Made by a program: the position numbers and the translations under genes
The notes under the pieces: model-generated
The model's database searches: none
The model's input: only the letters and a program-made list of their open reading frames with translations
Told to the model about the DNA's origin: nothing
Shown here: positions 8,514-17,389 of the stretch, piece by piece
Position numbering within the stretch: the first letter of the stretch is position 1
Layout: each line of letters starts with the position of its first letter
Assembly (NCBI RefSeq): GCF_021049265.1
Contig: NZ_CP088018.1
Coordinates: 2,232,001-2,296,000, forward strand
Direction: 5' to 3'
Origin: Ruania suaedae
GTDB taxonomy: Bacteria; Actinomycetota; Actinomycetes; Actinomycetales; Beutenbergiaceae
DNA length: 64,000 nucleotides

Positions 8514-9185
8514 GTGTCGACGAGTAGCAGCCAGATCAAGCTCGGGCCTGCGTCCCTGACGGAGGCACTCTTCGAGTCCCTACGCGCCCGGATCATCAAC
8601 GGTGAGATCCCGCCGGGTGAACGGGTCACCGAACAGCGCGTGGCCGATGAGTACGGGGTGGCCCGCCCGACGGCGAAGTCCTGCCTGGAGCGCCTGACCG
8701 GTCTCGGTCTGCTGCGCCGGGTGGCCCACAAGTCCGCGGTGGTGCCTCAGCTCTCGGCTGCCGAGATCCAGGACCTGTTCTTCAGTCGCGAGACCTTCGA
8801 GGCGGCAGCCGCCTCCCACCTGGCCCGCCTCAGCCACCTGCCCGAGGAGATGGCCAAGGCCCAGGCCGTGATGCAGCAGGCCGCCGCTCGGGAGGACTTC
8901 GCCGAGCAGGTGCAGGCCGATATCGCCTTCCACTGGGGGATCGTGGAGGGCCTGAGCAGCGCCCGGCTCTCACGCATGTACGAGATGATCTCCGGCGAGA
9001 TCCACCTGACCATGGGCCAGTACGCCGCGCACCGGCGCACCACGCCCTCGACCGTGGTCAGCGAGCACGAGGAGATCATGGCCGCGATCCGCGAGGGTGA
9101 CGAGAACCGGGCCCGGATCGCCCTGGTCGAGCACCTCGCCCACGCGCGTGATCGCGTGCTCGCCCAGGTGGCCGGCAGCGGCTGA
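8514..9185 (+). CDS. GntR-family transcriptional regulator with FCD domain
   Basis: A 223-residue protein. Residues ~10-80 form the GntR winged helix (SLTEALFESLRARIINGEIPPGERVTEQRVADEYGVARPT), and the rest is the all-helical FCD ligand-binding domain (LFFSRETFEAAAASHLA, DIAFHWGI, SEHEEIMAAIREGDENRA). GTG is the start, preceded by GGAGGAAGG. FCD regulators sense organic acids or sugar acids; it is the likely local repressor of the carbohydrate genes on either side of 7548. One departure is ARPTAKSCLERL where most family members read VSRTPVREALRRL, so the recognition helix is atypical. Confidence 0.9.
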   Translation: MSTSSSQIKLGPASLTEALFESLRARIINGEIPPGERVTEQRVADEYGVARPTAKSCLERLTGLGLLRRVAHKSAVVPQLSAAEIQDLFFSRETFEAAAASHLARLSHLPEEMAKAQAVMQQAAAREDFAEQVQADIAFHWGIVEGLSSARLSRMYEMISGEIHLTMGQYAAHRRTTPSTVVSEHEEIMAAIREGDENRARIALVEHLAHARDRVLAQVAGSG

Positions 9186-9306
9186 GTCCCGCGGGCGCCG
9201 GCCTGGCGGGGTGGCCGTCCGCGGGGGGCGAACAGCGCGATCAGGTGCTGTCCAGGTCGAGCGGGTACCGTCGAGGGCTACGGCACCAACCCCGAGGAGT
9301 CTCCCC

Positions 9307-10065
9307 ATGCCGCGCAAGTCCACCCTGGCCGCCCTCACCCTGGCTGCGGCCGTGGCACTGACCGGCTGCACGTCCGAGGACGAACCGGACGCCGCTGAGA
9401 GCCCCACCGAGGCAGGGACCGAGGCTCCCGCCGACCCCGACGCCGGCGCTGAGGCCCCCGACCCCGAGGACTTCCCCGAGGTCGTGGCCGAGGTCAACGG
9501 CGAGGAGATCGATCGCGACGAGTTCTTCTCCAGCTACGAGGGCCAGCTCCAGCAGGCGGCCATGTCCCAGCAGCAGACCGGCCAGCAGGTCGACCAGGCC
9601 CAGATCCAGCAGCAGACCCTCGACCAGCTGGTCAACAACGTGCTGCTCACCCAGGCCGCCGACGAGGCCGGGATCGAGGCCACCGAGGACGACGTCACTG
9701 CCACGCTGGAGGAGGTCGCCGCTCAGAACGGCCTCGGCTCCGCCCAGGAGGTCATCGACGCCCTGGTGGAGCAGGGCCTGAGCGAGGAGGACATCCGCCA
9801 GGACGCCGCCGACCAGTACGCCGTCAACGCCTTCGTCGAGACCGAGGCCGAGGTCAGCGAGCCGAGCGAGGACGAGCTGCGGGCGCAGTACGACACGCTC
9901 GTGGAGCAGGCCGAGGCCCAGGGCGCGGGTGAGGACGAGATCCCGCCGTTCGAGGAGGCCCGCGACCAGATCGCCCAGCAGGCCGTGAGCGAGCAGCAGA
10001 ACGCCGCCATCGGCGAGATCGTCACCGAACTGCGCGAGTCCGGGGACGTCACCACCAACATCTGA
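9307..10065 (+). CDS. SurA-like lipoprotein (peptidyl-prolyl isomerase N-terminal domain)
   Basis: A 252-residue lipoprotein with signal peptide and lipobox ALTGC, then a ~35-residue acidic Ala/Pro/Glu linker. From about residue 58 comes the SurA N-terminal chaperone fold (EVVAEVNGEEIDRDEFFSSYE), followed by helical segments rich in Gln and Glu. No parvulin catalytic domain is seen, so it is probably a holdase chaperone outside the membrane rather than an isomerase. The ATG follows GAGGAG. It stands alone with its own terminator at 10091-10132. Confidence 0.8.
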   Translation: MPRKSTLAALTLAAAVALTGCTSEDEPDAAESPTEAGTEAPADPDAGAEAPDPEDFPEVVAEVNGEEIDRDEFFSSYEGQLQQAAMSQQQTGQQVDQAQIQQQTLDQLVNNVLLTQAADEAGIEATEDDVTATLEEVAAQNGLGSAQEVIDALVEQGLSEEDIRQDAADQYAVNAFVETEAEVSEPSEDELRAQYDTLVEQAEAQGAGEDEIPPFEEARDQIAQQAVSEQQNAAIGEIVTELRESGDVTTNI

Positions 10066-10090
10066 GCCGCCTCCCCACCATCGACTTATG

Positions 10091-10132
10091 CGCACGAATC
10101 CCGCTGCGGGCATCCGCAGCGGGATTCGTGCG
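10091..10132. terminator. Strong stem-loop terminator after SurA-like gene
   Basis: A perfect 19-bp stem (10091-10109 with 10114-10132) closes a 4-base loop GCAT. It sits between two genes that converge (SurA-like on plus, SDR on minus), so it can serve both. No clear T-run follows, as is common in high-GC actinobacteria. Confidence 0.85.
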
Positions 10133-10162
10133 TGTGCGTAGCGCCGACCCGAGCCGGACTGC

Positions 10163-10921
10163 TCAGGAGAAGTGCACGCCCCCGTTGAGGTCCAGCGAGG
10201 TGCCGGTGGTGAAACCGGAGTCCGCCCGTGCATAGAACTCGGCCGCGGCGGCAACGTCGTCGGGGTAGCCGGCCCGGCCCACCGGGATGGCGGCGATCTG
10301 CTGCTGCTGGGCCTCCACCGGGGTGAAGGTCTCGTGGAACGGGGTGTCCAGGATCAGGCCCGGCGCGATCGCGTTCACGGTGATCCCGGACGCGGCCACC
10401 TCCTTCGCCAGTGCCCGGGTGAAGCCGTCCAGCGCCGCCTTCGCGGTGGCATAGGCCGAGGCCCCGTTCCCGCCGCCGTTCTTGCCGGCCAGGGAGGTGA
10501 TCGTCAGGATCCGCCCGCCCTCGCCGAGGTGGCGCAGCGCCGCGCGGCTGGCGTAGAAGACCGAGGTGACGTTCAGCGTCATCACCGCCTCCCAGTGCTC
10601 GTCGGGCATCTGCGCCACGGGGTGGCGCGCCACCAGCCCGCCGGCGTTGTTGACGAGCACGTCCAGGCCGCCGAGCCGGCCGGTCAGGTCGTCGATCGCC
10701 CGGTCGACCTCGCCGCTGTCTCGGGCATCGAGCCGGGAGCCGATCACCTCGATACCCTCGTCCGCGAGCGCCTCGATCACACCCTCGGCGGGGCGGGAGT
10801 GCGTGGTGATGGCGACCTTCGCCCCGGCCTGGGCGAATCGCCGGGTGATTCCCAGGCCGATCCCGATGCCTCCCCCGGTGACGATGACGCGACGTCCGGT
10901 CAGAGTCTGCTGCTGGTGCAT
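10163..10921 (-). CDS. Short-chain dehydrogenase/reductase (SDR)
   Basis: A 252-residue classical SDR: NAD(P)-binding VIVTGGGIGIGLG, NNAG motif (VLVNNAGG), catalytic Tyr-Lys in YATAKAALDGF, and IAPGLILDTPF. The ATG at 10921 follows AAGGAGAACAG. It is the last gene of the minus-strand sulfated-sugar operon, after the ADP-dependent kinase. In such loci an SDR oxidises or reduces a sugar or sugar-derived alcohol; the exact substrate cannot be read from sequence. Confidence 0.9.
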   Translation of the reverse strand: MHQQQTLTGRRVIVTGGGIGIGLGITRRFAQAGAKVAITTHSRPAEGVIEALADEGIEVIGSRLDARDSGEVDRAIDDLTGRLGGLDVLVNNAGGLVARHPVAQMPDEHWEAVMTLNVTSVFYASRAALRHLGEGGRILTITSLAGKNGGGNGASAYATAKAALDGFTRALAKEVAASGITVNAIAPGLILDTPFHETFTPVEAQQQQIAAIPVGRAGYPDDVAAAAEFYARADSGFTTGTSLDLNGGVHFS

Positions 10922-10940
10922 CTGTTCTCCTTGTGTGGGG

Positions 10941-12194
10941 TCAGGTCTCGGTGCCGGCATGGACGAGCAGGTCGCCGCTCACGAACGTATCGCCCAGGCC
11001 GATGGTCGAGCGTGGCTGAGCGAGATACGGGGTGGCTACCGCGCTCACCCGGTAGCTCTCCGCCGCGGAGCCGGCCTCGGGGATCTCGACGGCGAAGCGT
11101 GCGGCATCCGGCACGCGCCACTGTCCGCGGGGTGAGCCATGCTCGGCGCGGTTGGCCGCTGCCAGGCTGCCGGCAGCAAGCGCACGTTCTTCCGTGCGAG
11201 GGTCGCCGCGGTGCACGCTCATCGCCCATCGGTCCGCGTGCACGACCACCCGGCGCAGCCCGAAAGCCGCGGCGAACTGGGCCGCGACGTGCGCGGGGTG
11301 ACCGGCGCCGAGCAATCTGGTCAGCTCGCCGGCATTCATGCCGACCGAGTCCACGTGCGGGCCCACCTGGGCCATCACCCGGCTGAGCTCGCCGGGCCGC
11401 GCATACTCCGCGAGCTCCAGGTGGACCAGACGCGCACCCGCCTCCCGCCACGCGGCGACCGCACCGGCCACGACGCCGAGGACCTCCTCGCTGGTGGCAC
11501 GCGCGAGGCCGTTCAGCCCGGAGACCAGCCCGACGCCGCCCGCCACGAAATCGGGCGAGCGGTGCAGGAAGTCCTCATCCAGCTGGAGGCGCTTGCGCGC
11601 CATCACCACGGTGATGCGGCTGGACCGGGTGACCTCGACCCCGCCCGCTCGCAGCCCACGCGCCAGCTCGAGCACGTGGTTGGAGGGCACCGGGGCGCCG
11701 GAGGTCGCCGTGACGGTGCGTGCGGGCGCCACGCCGTCCCCGACAGCGAGGCGGACGCCGTCGGGGGTGGCGCGCAGCTGGCGGGCGCTTCGGTTGCGCA
11801 GCGCCAGCAGTGGCTCGAGCCCGAGCTCGGACCAACTCCAGGCGGCCTGGATCGAGGTGCCACCGCACTGCACGCGCGTGGGCGGCCCGAGCAGCTCCTC
11901 CAGCAGGGGTTCCGCTGCGTGGTCGTCGATGAACAGCTCACCATCGCGGCCCGTTCGCAGCCACTCCTGCACGGTGGCCAGACCCTCCGCGACCTCGGGC
12001 GCGGATGCGGTCGCGGCCAGCAGCCGTCCCAGTCCCCCCGCCTCGACAGGGTGCAGGGCATCGGTGGTCGCCGAGAATCCGGCGACGATCGGCCCGCACC
12101 TGTCGAGGAGAGTCTGGCGTTGCTCGACGAGTTCCTGGTAACGATCTGGCCACCACGTTCCGGCAGGCGTCGTGGTGGGCTGGGCTGTCTGCAC
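10941..12194 (-). CDS. ADP-dependent sugar kinase (ADP-dependent phosphofructokinase/glucokinase family)
   Basis: A 417-residue ribokinase-fold protein. The C-terminal STIGLGDTFVSG holds the GxGD catalytic/anion-hole motif of this superfamily. The length, the FSATTDALHPVE opening, QCGGTSIQAAWSW and VGMNAGELTRLLG fit the archaeal-type ADP-dependent glucokinase/PFK family rather than the ~310-residue PfkB enzymes. The GTG start has GAGGGAGG upstream. It lies 14 bp after the aldolase gene, so it probably makes the ketose-bisphosphate substrate of that enzyme. Phosphoryl donor and sugar are inferred from the family. Confidence 0.75.
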   Translation of the reverse strand: MQTAQPTTTPAGTWWPDRYQELVEQRQTLLDRCGPIVAGFSATTDALHPVEAGGLGRLLAATASAPEVAEGLATVQEWLRTGRDGELFIDDHAAEPLLEELLGPPTRVQCGGTSIQAAWSWSELGLEPLLALRNRSARQLRATPDGVRLAVGDGVAPARTVTATSGAPVPSNHVLELARGLRAGGVEVTRSSRITVVMARKRLQLDEDFLHRSPDFVAGGVGLVSGLNGLARATSEEVLGVVAGAVAAWREAGARLVHLELAEYARPGELSRVMAQVGPHVDSVGMNAGELTRLLGAGHPAHVAAQFAAAFGLRRVVVHADRWAMSVHRGDPRTEERALAAGSLAAANRAEHGSPRGQWRVPDAARFAVEIPEAGSAAESYRVSAVATPYLAQPRSTIGLGDTFVSGDLLVHAGTET

Positions 12195-12207
12195 GCTCGC
12201 CTCCCTC

Positions 12208-13074
12208 TCAGTCGTAGTAGTGGATCGTGCCGGCTGACCCGAAGAGATCGATCTTGTGGCGGACCAGGTCCTTTGCGGCCTCCATCGCCCCGGGAACGAT
12301 CAGCCGGGGATCCAGCAGCGAGGTGTCGGCAAGCACCCCACGCATCGCGTCGTAGAAGGCACGCTTGACGTCGGAGGAGATATTGACCTTGTTGATGCCG
12401 CGCCGGCAGGCCTCCCGGATCTCCGCGTCGGGGTTGTCGGACCCACCGTGCAGGACCAGCGGGACGTCGACGACCTCGTCGATCTCGTCGAGCAGGCTCA
12501 GCCGCAGCTCGGGCTTCAGGGACTTGGGGTAGATGCCGTGCCTGGTCCCGATGGCGATGGCGAGCGAATCCACGCCAGTGCGCCGTGCGAACTCGACGGC
12601 CTCCGCGGGCTCGGTGTAGAGGATGTCATCGGTGCCGCCCTCGTCGGCTCCGACGGTCTTGCCGATGGTGCCGAGCTCCCCTTCGACCGACACCCCGGCG
12701 GCATGCGCCACCTCGACCACCCGGGAGGTGATCTCCACGTTGCGCTCGAACGGTTCGAGTGAGGCGTCGATCATGACCGAGCTGTATCCAAGCTTGATGG
12801 CGCGCACGGCCTCGTCCAGCGTGGCCCCGTGGTCCCAGTGCAGCACGGTCGGCACGGTGGAGCGTGCAGCACGCGAGAGCACGGCGGGGATGAAGTCCGG
12901 GCCGATCCAGTTGCCCTCCTTCGGACCCAGGGCGACCATCAGCGGAGACTTGAGCTCCTCACAGACTTCGAAGGCGGCCATCAGCATGCCGTAGTCGGAC
13001 AGGTTGAGCGCCGGCACGGCAAAGCCCTGCGCACTGGCGGGCGCAAGAATCTGCGCACCCGTGATGAGTGACAT
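12208..13074 (-). CDS. Class II ketose-bisphosphate aldolase (tagatose/fructose-bisphosphate type)
   Basis: A 288-residue zinc-dependent aldolase of the GatY/KbaY/FbaA family. Visible motifs are FAVPALNLSDYGM, the zinc-binding LHWDHG (Trp in place of the usual Leu), SVMIDASLEPFERNVEIT, VEGELGTIGK, IAIGTRHGIYP, PLVLHGGSDNPDAEIREA, and GINKVNISSDVKRAF. It cleaves a ketose 1,6-bisphosphate to dihydroxyacetone phosphate and an aldehyde. It sits between the kinase and the ABC importer, so it is probably the end step of the pathway. Tagatose- rather than fructose-bisphosphate is likely but unproven. Confidence 0.9.
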   Translation of the reverse strand: MSLITGAQILAPASAQGFAVPALNLSDYGMLMAAFEVCEELKSPLMVALGPKEGNWIGPDFIPAVLSRAARSTVPTVLHWDHGATLDEAVRAIKLGYSSVMIDASLEPFERNVEITSRVVEVAHAAGVSVEGELGTIGKTVGADEGGTDDILYTEPAEAVEFARRTGVDSLAIAIGTRHGIYPKSLKPELRLSLLDEIDEVVDVPLVLHGGSDNPDAEIREACRRGINKVNISSDVKRAFYDAMRGVLADTSLLDPRLIVPGAMEAAKDLVRHKIDLFGSAGTIHYYD

Positions 13075-13103
13075 CTGAGCGGTTCCTCTCGGTTGGGTGA
13101 AAT

Positions 13104-14012
13104 TCAGTTCTTGACAGATCCGGACGTCATTCCACCGATGAAGAATCGTTGGAAGAAGACGAACAGCACGATCACGGGCAACGAGCCGAGCACACTCATC
13201 GCCATCATCTGGTTCCAGTCGTAGGAGTGCTGCCCCATGAGCAACTGGATGCCGATGGGCACGGTGCGCATGTCATCGGTGCGGGTGAGCGTCAGCGCGA
13301 ACAGGTACTCGTTCCACGCGATCATGAAGGTGTACATCCCCACCGAGACCATCCCGGGCAACGAGATCGGGATGAGAATGCGCCACAGGGCACCGAAGGA
13401 GGAGGTGCCATCGACTCGCGCGGCCTCGTCCAGCTCACGCGGCAGAGTGTTGAAGTACCCGGTCATCATGATGATCGCGTAAGAGAGCGTGAAGACGATA
13501 TAGGTGAGGATCAGACCGGCGTAGCTGTTGTACAGGCCCAAGGCCACCATCAGCCCGAAGTACGGGATGAGGAGAGTGACGGGCGGAACTGCCTGGACCG
13601 AGATCACCACGACGTTCATCAGGTGCTTGCCGGGGAACTCATAGCGGCTGAAGGCATAGGCCGCGTGCACGGCCACCAGCAGGGTCAGTGCCACCACCGA
13701 GAGCGCCACGACGTAGGAGTTGAAGAAGAATCGCAGTTGCCGGGGATCTTGCAGGATGCTGAGGAACGGCTGGATCGAGGGGTTGTCAGAGAGCAACTGT
13801 GGCGGATAGGCGAAGATCTCCGCGTTGGACTTCAGCGCCGACAGCACCATCCATACGATCGGCGCCCCGGCGAACGTCGCGCCCAGAACCAGTCCGGTCA
13901 CGGTCAGCACCAGGGCGATGCGGCGCCGCTGCCGGGCGGTCATCCCCCGGGCAGGAGCGGGGGCGACGGCGGTGGAGCAGTGCTGCTGTCTGGGCAGAGT
14001 AGGGGCGGCCAC
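13104..14012 (-). CDS. Carbohydrate ABC transporter permease (MalG type)
   Basis: A 302-residue membrane protein with six hydrophobic segments and the EAA loop (LPRELDEAARVDGTSSFGALWRILIP shortened here to its core DEAARVDGTS). GTG at 14012 is chosen as start: it has GAGGGA upstream and lies 2 bases after the TGA of the partner permease. The open frame runs further upstream inside the partner gene, but that part has no membrane-protein character. Partner of 14015-14914 and of the binding protein at 15008. Confidence 0.9.
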   Translation of the reverse strand: MAAPTLPRQQHCSTAVAPAPARGMTARQRRRIALVLTVTGLVLGATFAGAPIVWMVLSALKSNAEIFAYPPQLLSDNPSIQPFLSILQDPRQLRFFFNSYVVALSVVALTLLVAVHAAYAFSRYEFPGKHLMNVVVISVQAVPPVTLLIPYFGLMVALGLYNSYAGLILTYIVFTLSYAIIMMTGYFNTLPRELDEAARVDGTSSFGALWRILIPISLPGMVSVGMYTFMIAWNEYLFALTLTRTDDMRTVPIGIQLLMGQHSYDWNQMMAMSVLGSLPVIVLFVFFQRFFIGGMTSGSVKN

Positions 14013-14014
14013 GA

Positions 14015-14914
14015 TCAGTCCCTCGCCTTCTGGTGGCGGACGTAGGCATAGGCGAGCAGCGCGGAGATGAGCAGGAAGAACACCGCGCTGGCGGACGCCG
14101 TCGAGAACATGTACTGCGAGAACGCGAGCTTGTAGGTGTAGGTGGACAGCAGCTCGGTGCGGTCCAGCGGTCCCCCGCCGGTGCTCATCCAGATCAGGGC
14201 GAACTGGTGGGAGGTCCAGATCAGGTCGAGCAAGGTCATCGAGATGATGATCGGTCGCAGCTGCGGCACCGTGATCGAGGTGAATCGCCGAATCGGGCCT
14301 GCCCCGTCGACCGAAGCAGCCTCGTAGAGGTCGGCGGAGATACCCTGCAGGCCGGCCAGCAGACTCACCATGAAGAACGGATAGCCGTACCAGATGTTCA
14401 TCAAGGTGACGGCGAACAGCGCCAGCGCCGGGTCCCCGAGCCATTCCTTCGGCCCGTCAATCACGCCGACGGTGGTCAGAACGTAGTTGAACACCCCGCT
14501 CGGGTTGAGGATCAACCGCCACAGAATGGCCACGATAGCCACGGTGAGCAGCCACGGAAGGACGAAGATCGTCCGGAAGATGGTCTTGATCCGGTTCGGC
14601 AACAGCGGCGTGTTCAACAGGGTGGCGAAGGCCAGGCCGAGCACGAGGTGCGCGGCCACCGAGGCAAGGACGAACACCGCGGTGTTCTTCAGCGCCGCAT
14701 GGAACTGGGAGTCGCCGAGGATATCGACGTAGTGCTGCAGGCCGACCAGCTCGGGGTTGGCATTGGTGATGACGTTGTTCTGCAGGGAGTACCAGATCAC
14801 CATCCCGATGGGGACAGCCATCAGCACGACGAGCAGGACGAGCGTCGGGGACAGATAGGCGTAGGCAGTCGCCGCGTGGCCGCGGGATTGTCGCCGCGAG
14901 GTCAGCGAGGTCAT
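14015..14914 (-). CDS. Carbohydrate ABC transporter permease (MalF type)
   Basis: A 299-residue inner-membrane protein, N-terminus basic and cytoplasmic, six hydrophobic segments, EAA loop DLYEAASVDGAGPIRRF near residue 200. Start at ATG 14914. It is separated from the binding-protein gene by 93 bp that contain a strong hairpin, so it is probably expressed at a lower level than that gene. Confidence 0.9.
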   Translation of the reverse strand: MTSLTSRRQSRGHAATAYAYLSPTLVLLVVLMAVPIGMVIWYSLQNNVITNANPELVGLQHYVDILGDSQFHAALKNTAVFVLASVAAHLVLGLAFATLLNTPLLPNRIKTIFRTIFVLPWLLTVAIVAILWRLILNPSGVFNYVLTTVGVIDGPKEWLGDPALALFAVTLMNIWYGYPFFMVSLLAGLQGISADLYEAASVDGAGPIRRFTSITVPQLRPIIISMTLLDLIWTSHQFALIWMSTGGGPLDRTELLSTYTYKLAFSQYMFSTASASAVFFLLISALLAYAYVRHQKARD

Positions 14915-14945
14915 GTCGAACCCCTTCGAAGCGAGGGTGGGTGAG

Positions 14946-14977
14946 GGCGGCGCGGGCGGGAACTGGCCCGCGCCGCC
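14946..14977. terminator. Intra-operon hairpin between binding-protein and permease genes
   Basis: A perfect 12-bp GC-only stem (14946-14957 with 14966-14977) and an 8-base loop, just past the stop of the binding-protein gene. It could act as a partial terminator or as a 3' stabiliser, giving the excess of binding protein over permease usual in such operons. Confidence 0.6.
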
Positions 14978-15007
14978 GGAGTCGGACGCATGGGCACTGC
15001 GGGTGGG

Positions 15008-16315
15008 CTAGAAGGTGCCCGACCACTCCTCCTGGACGGCGGCCATCGCCTCATCGATCGGCTTGTCCGCGGCGAGGACCTCTTGCAGCTCCTGGTCGAA
15101 GACGCGCATCAGCTCATCCGCGAGCGGGAGCCCGGTGAACTCACTGGCGGGGTAGCCGGCCTGCCAGATCTCGAAGGCGTCCCGGAACAGGGGGTCGGCA
15201 TCCTCCAGATCGGGCGTGACGTTGACGTTGCCGGGGAAACCATTGGCGAAGCTGCTCAACTCACCGTTGGCCTGCTCGCTCATGATGAACTCGATCAGCT
15301 TCCAGGACTCCTCCGGGTGCTCGGTTCCCGCCGACATCCCGATGCCCCACTCGGCGTACCGCACGCCGGATTCGCCGGTGTAGCCCTCCGTGACCGGCAT
15401 CGGCACCACCGAGAAGTCCAGGTCCGGGCTGCTCTCGCGGATGAGGTTGATGTGCGCGAGCGAGGACACCATCATCGCCACCCGCCCGTTGGTGAACTCC
15501 TCGACCTTGTCCTGCTCGGCCATGGTGAGGCCGCCAGGGGCCATGACGCCTGCGTCCCACAGCTCCTTGATGAAAGCGACGGTGTCGCGGACGTCCTCGT
15601 TGTCGGCTGCCGGGCCACCGTCCTCGGTGAGCATGGTGCCTCCGGAGGCCCAGTTCCAGGGCATGATGTCGATCTGGATGCCGTTGGGCTGCTCCAGCCC
15701 GAGCGCGGCCACGAAACCAGACGCCTCGGTGCTGTCGGTGATCTGTTGCGCGGCGTCAGCGAACTCGCTCCGCGTGGTCGGCACCTCGACGCCGGCCTCC
15801 TCGAGCAGCGTGTTGTTGACGAACATCGGATAGGCGAAGTTGACCACCGGGATCGAGTACGCCGAACCGTCCACACGAACCTGGGCACCCAGCTGGGAGT
15901 CGTCGTAGCCGTACTCGGCCATCGTGTCAGTGAGGTTGGCGATCGACCCCTGGGTAGCGAAGTCATGCACCCACGAACCGGCCAGACCGAGCACGTCCGG
16001 CATCGTGCCGGAGGCCGAGCCCGCGATCACCTGGTCCTTGATCGAGGCGTACGGACCGGAGAGCAGGTCGACGTTGATACCGGGATTCTCCGACTCGAAC
16101 TCGTCGATGAGTCCCGCCAGAGCGCCGTCGGGCAACTCCGGCTCCCACCACTGCATGAATTCGATGGTGACCTCATCGTCACTGTCGGCGTCGCCACCGT
16201 CGGCGGCATCACCGCCACCACACGCGGTGGCGAGTGCTGCGACAGCAAGGGCCGCCACGGCGGCCTGACTGCCCCGACGACGAGGCGTGCGGAGCGGGCG
16301 AACAGCGCTGTTCAT
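15008..16315 (-). CDS. Extracellular sugar-binding lipoprotein of ABC importer
   Basis: A 435-residue family 1 solute-binding protein with signal peptide and lipobox LATAC, then an Asp/Gly-rich linker. The mature part begins VTIEFMQWWEPELPDGA, typical of the family. The ATG at 16315 is preferred over the longer frame because GGAGG lies 4 bases upstream and the signal peptide then starts correctly. First gene of the minus-strand operon, divergent from the DeoR regulator. Confidence 0.9.
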   Translation of the reverse strand: MNSAVRPLRTPRRRGSQAAVAALAVAALATACGGGDAADGGDADSDDEVTIEFMQWWEPELPDGALAGLIDEFESENPGINVDLLSGPYASIKDQVIAGSASGTMPDVLGLAGSWVHDFATQGSIANLTDTMAEYGYDDSQLGAQVRVDGSAYSIPVVNFAYPMFVNNTLLEEAGVEVPTTRSEFADAAQQITDSTEASGFVAALGLEQPNGIQIDIMPWNWASGGTMLTEDGGPAADNEDVRDTVAFIKELWDAGVMAPGGLTMAEQDKVEEFTNGRVAMMVSSLAHINLIRESSPDLDFSVVPMPVTEGYTGESGVRYAEWGIGMSAGTEHPEESWKLIEFIMSEQANGELSSFANGFPGNVNVTPDLEDADPLFRDAFEIWQAGYPASEFTGLPLADELMRVFDQELQEVLAADKPIDEAMAAVQEEWSGTF

Positions 16316-16384
16316 GATTCCTCCAAGGATGTCATCCGGCCCGTGCGCGTCTGCTGTGACGGCTCCGGGTCTCTGGAAGGTGCA

Positions 16385-16443
16385 TGCTTCTGCGGAAGCA
16401 CCTTGGTGATAGTTGCACAACTACGCAACTCTCTGCAAGAGTT
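16385..16443. promoter_or_regulatory. Divergent regulatory region with inverted repeats, probable DeoR operators
   Basis: Three inverted repeats lie between the binding-protein gene and the DeoR gene: TGCTTC-N4-GAAGCA (16385-16400), GTTGC-N8-GCAAC (16412-16429) and AACTCT-N5-AGAGTT (16427-16443). The last two overlap. They are AT-rich relative to the surroundings and well placed to control both divergent promoters. Assignment to the adjacent DeoR protein is inference. Confidence 0.5.
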
Positions 16444-16558
16444 TGCTTTATCAGGCATGAGTGCGCAGAGCTTCTGAGCAGTGACAGGGTGTGCGCCGGG
16501 AGCGACCGGCGCGATACGTTGCGGGGCACGCGCAGGAACGAGCAAGGGAGCGAGCGGA

Positions 16559-17389
16559 GTGAGCGAGGAATCCGCAGAATCCGGCGGAGCGGAACTACCC
16601 GCCGTACGCCGGGGGCGCATCGTCGAGTTCATCGAGTCGATGCGGCAGGCCAGCGTGCACGAGATCGCTGAGCAGTTCGAGGTCTCTGCCGACACTGTGC
16701 GCCGAGATCTCATCGAGCTGCACAAAGACGGTCACGTCAGCCGCACCCGGGGAGGTGCGATCGCCAACTCGGTGATCACCAGCCCCGACCGCGAGCTGCG
16801 GATCCGCCAGCAACTGCAGGAACCGGAGAAGAAACACATCGGTGCGCTGACCGCGACACTGATCCCCCACGGGGCGGTGATCGCCTTCAACGGCGGGACC
16901 ACCACGCTGGCCGTCGCCCGCAGCCTCACCGACCACCGTGACCTGACGATCGCCACCAACAACCTGAGCATCCCCTTCGACGTGCCGACCCACGCCGTCC
17001 GCAACCTTTACATCTTCGGCGGGGACGTGCGCTTCTCCTCCCAGGTGACCGTGGGGCAGGCGTCGTTCCCCGATCTCGGCGACCCCGGTGCTGTGCACTT
17101 CGACATCGCCGTGATCGGCGTCGGGGGCATCACCCATGAGGGCTTCTCTGTCAGCAATCTCGGAGAAGCCTCGATGATGCGTCACCTCATCAAACGGTCC
17201 TCGCGCATCGTCGTCGTCGCGGACTCCACCAAGTTCAACCGGCCTCAGTTCGCCCTGGTGGCTCCGCTGAGCGCAGCCCACGACCTGGTGACCGACGGCG
17301 AACCGCCTGCCGCGCTGCGCTCCATCTTCGACGAGCTCGGGCTCACGGTGCACCAGGCGAGGCCGCCGGCTGCCAGGAACGTGCGGTGA
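16559..17389 (+). CDS. DeoR-family transcriptional regulator
   Basis: A 276-residue regulator. Residues ~20-75 are the DeoR helix-turn-helix (RGRIVEFIESMRQASVHEIAEQFEVSADTVRRDL in essence, with the family signature TVRRDLIELHKDGHVSRTRGG). The C-terminal sugar-phosphate isomerase-like domain carries AFNGGTTTLAVA, VIGVGGITHEGFSV and VVADSTKFNR. The GTG at 16559 follows AAGGGAGCGAGCGGA; a start at 16481 is also open, so the N-terminus is uncertain. Such regulators respond to phosphorylated sugar intermediates. It overlaps the sulfatase by GTGA and is divergent from the importer operon, so it probably controls both. Confidence 0.9.
   Translation: MSEESAESGGAELPAVRRGRIVEFIESMRQASVHEIAEQFEVSADTVRRDLIELHKDGHVSRTRGGAIANSVITSPDRELRIRQQLQEPEKKHIGALTATLIPHGAVIAFNGGTTTLAVARSLTDHRDLTIATNNLSIPFDVPTHAVRNLYIFGGDVRFSSQVTVGQASFPDLGDPGAVHFDIAVIGVGGITHEGFSVSNLGEASMMRHLIKRSSRIVVVADSTKFNRPQFALVAPLSAAHDLVTDGEPPAALRSIFDELGLTVHQARPPAARNVR

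Noticed and set aside
14013-14444. N-terminal extension of the MalG-type permease
   Set aside because: It lies inside the partner permease gene in another frame and has no membrane character; GTG at 14012 with GAGGGA fits.
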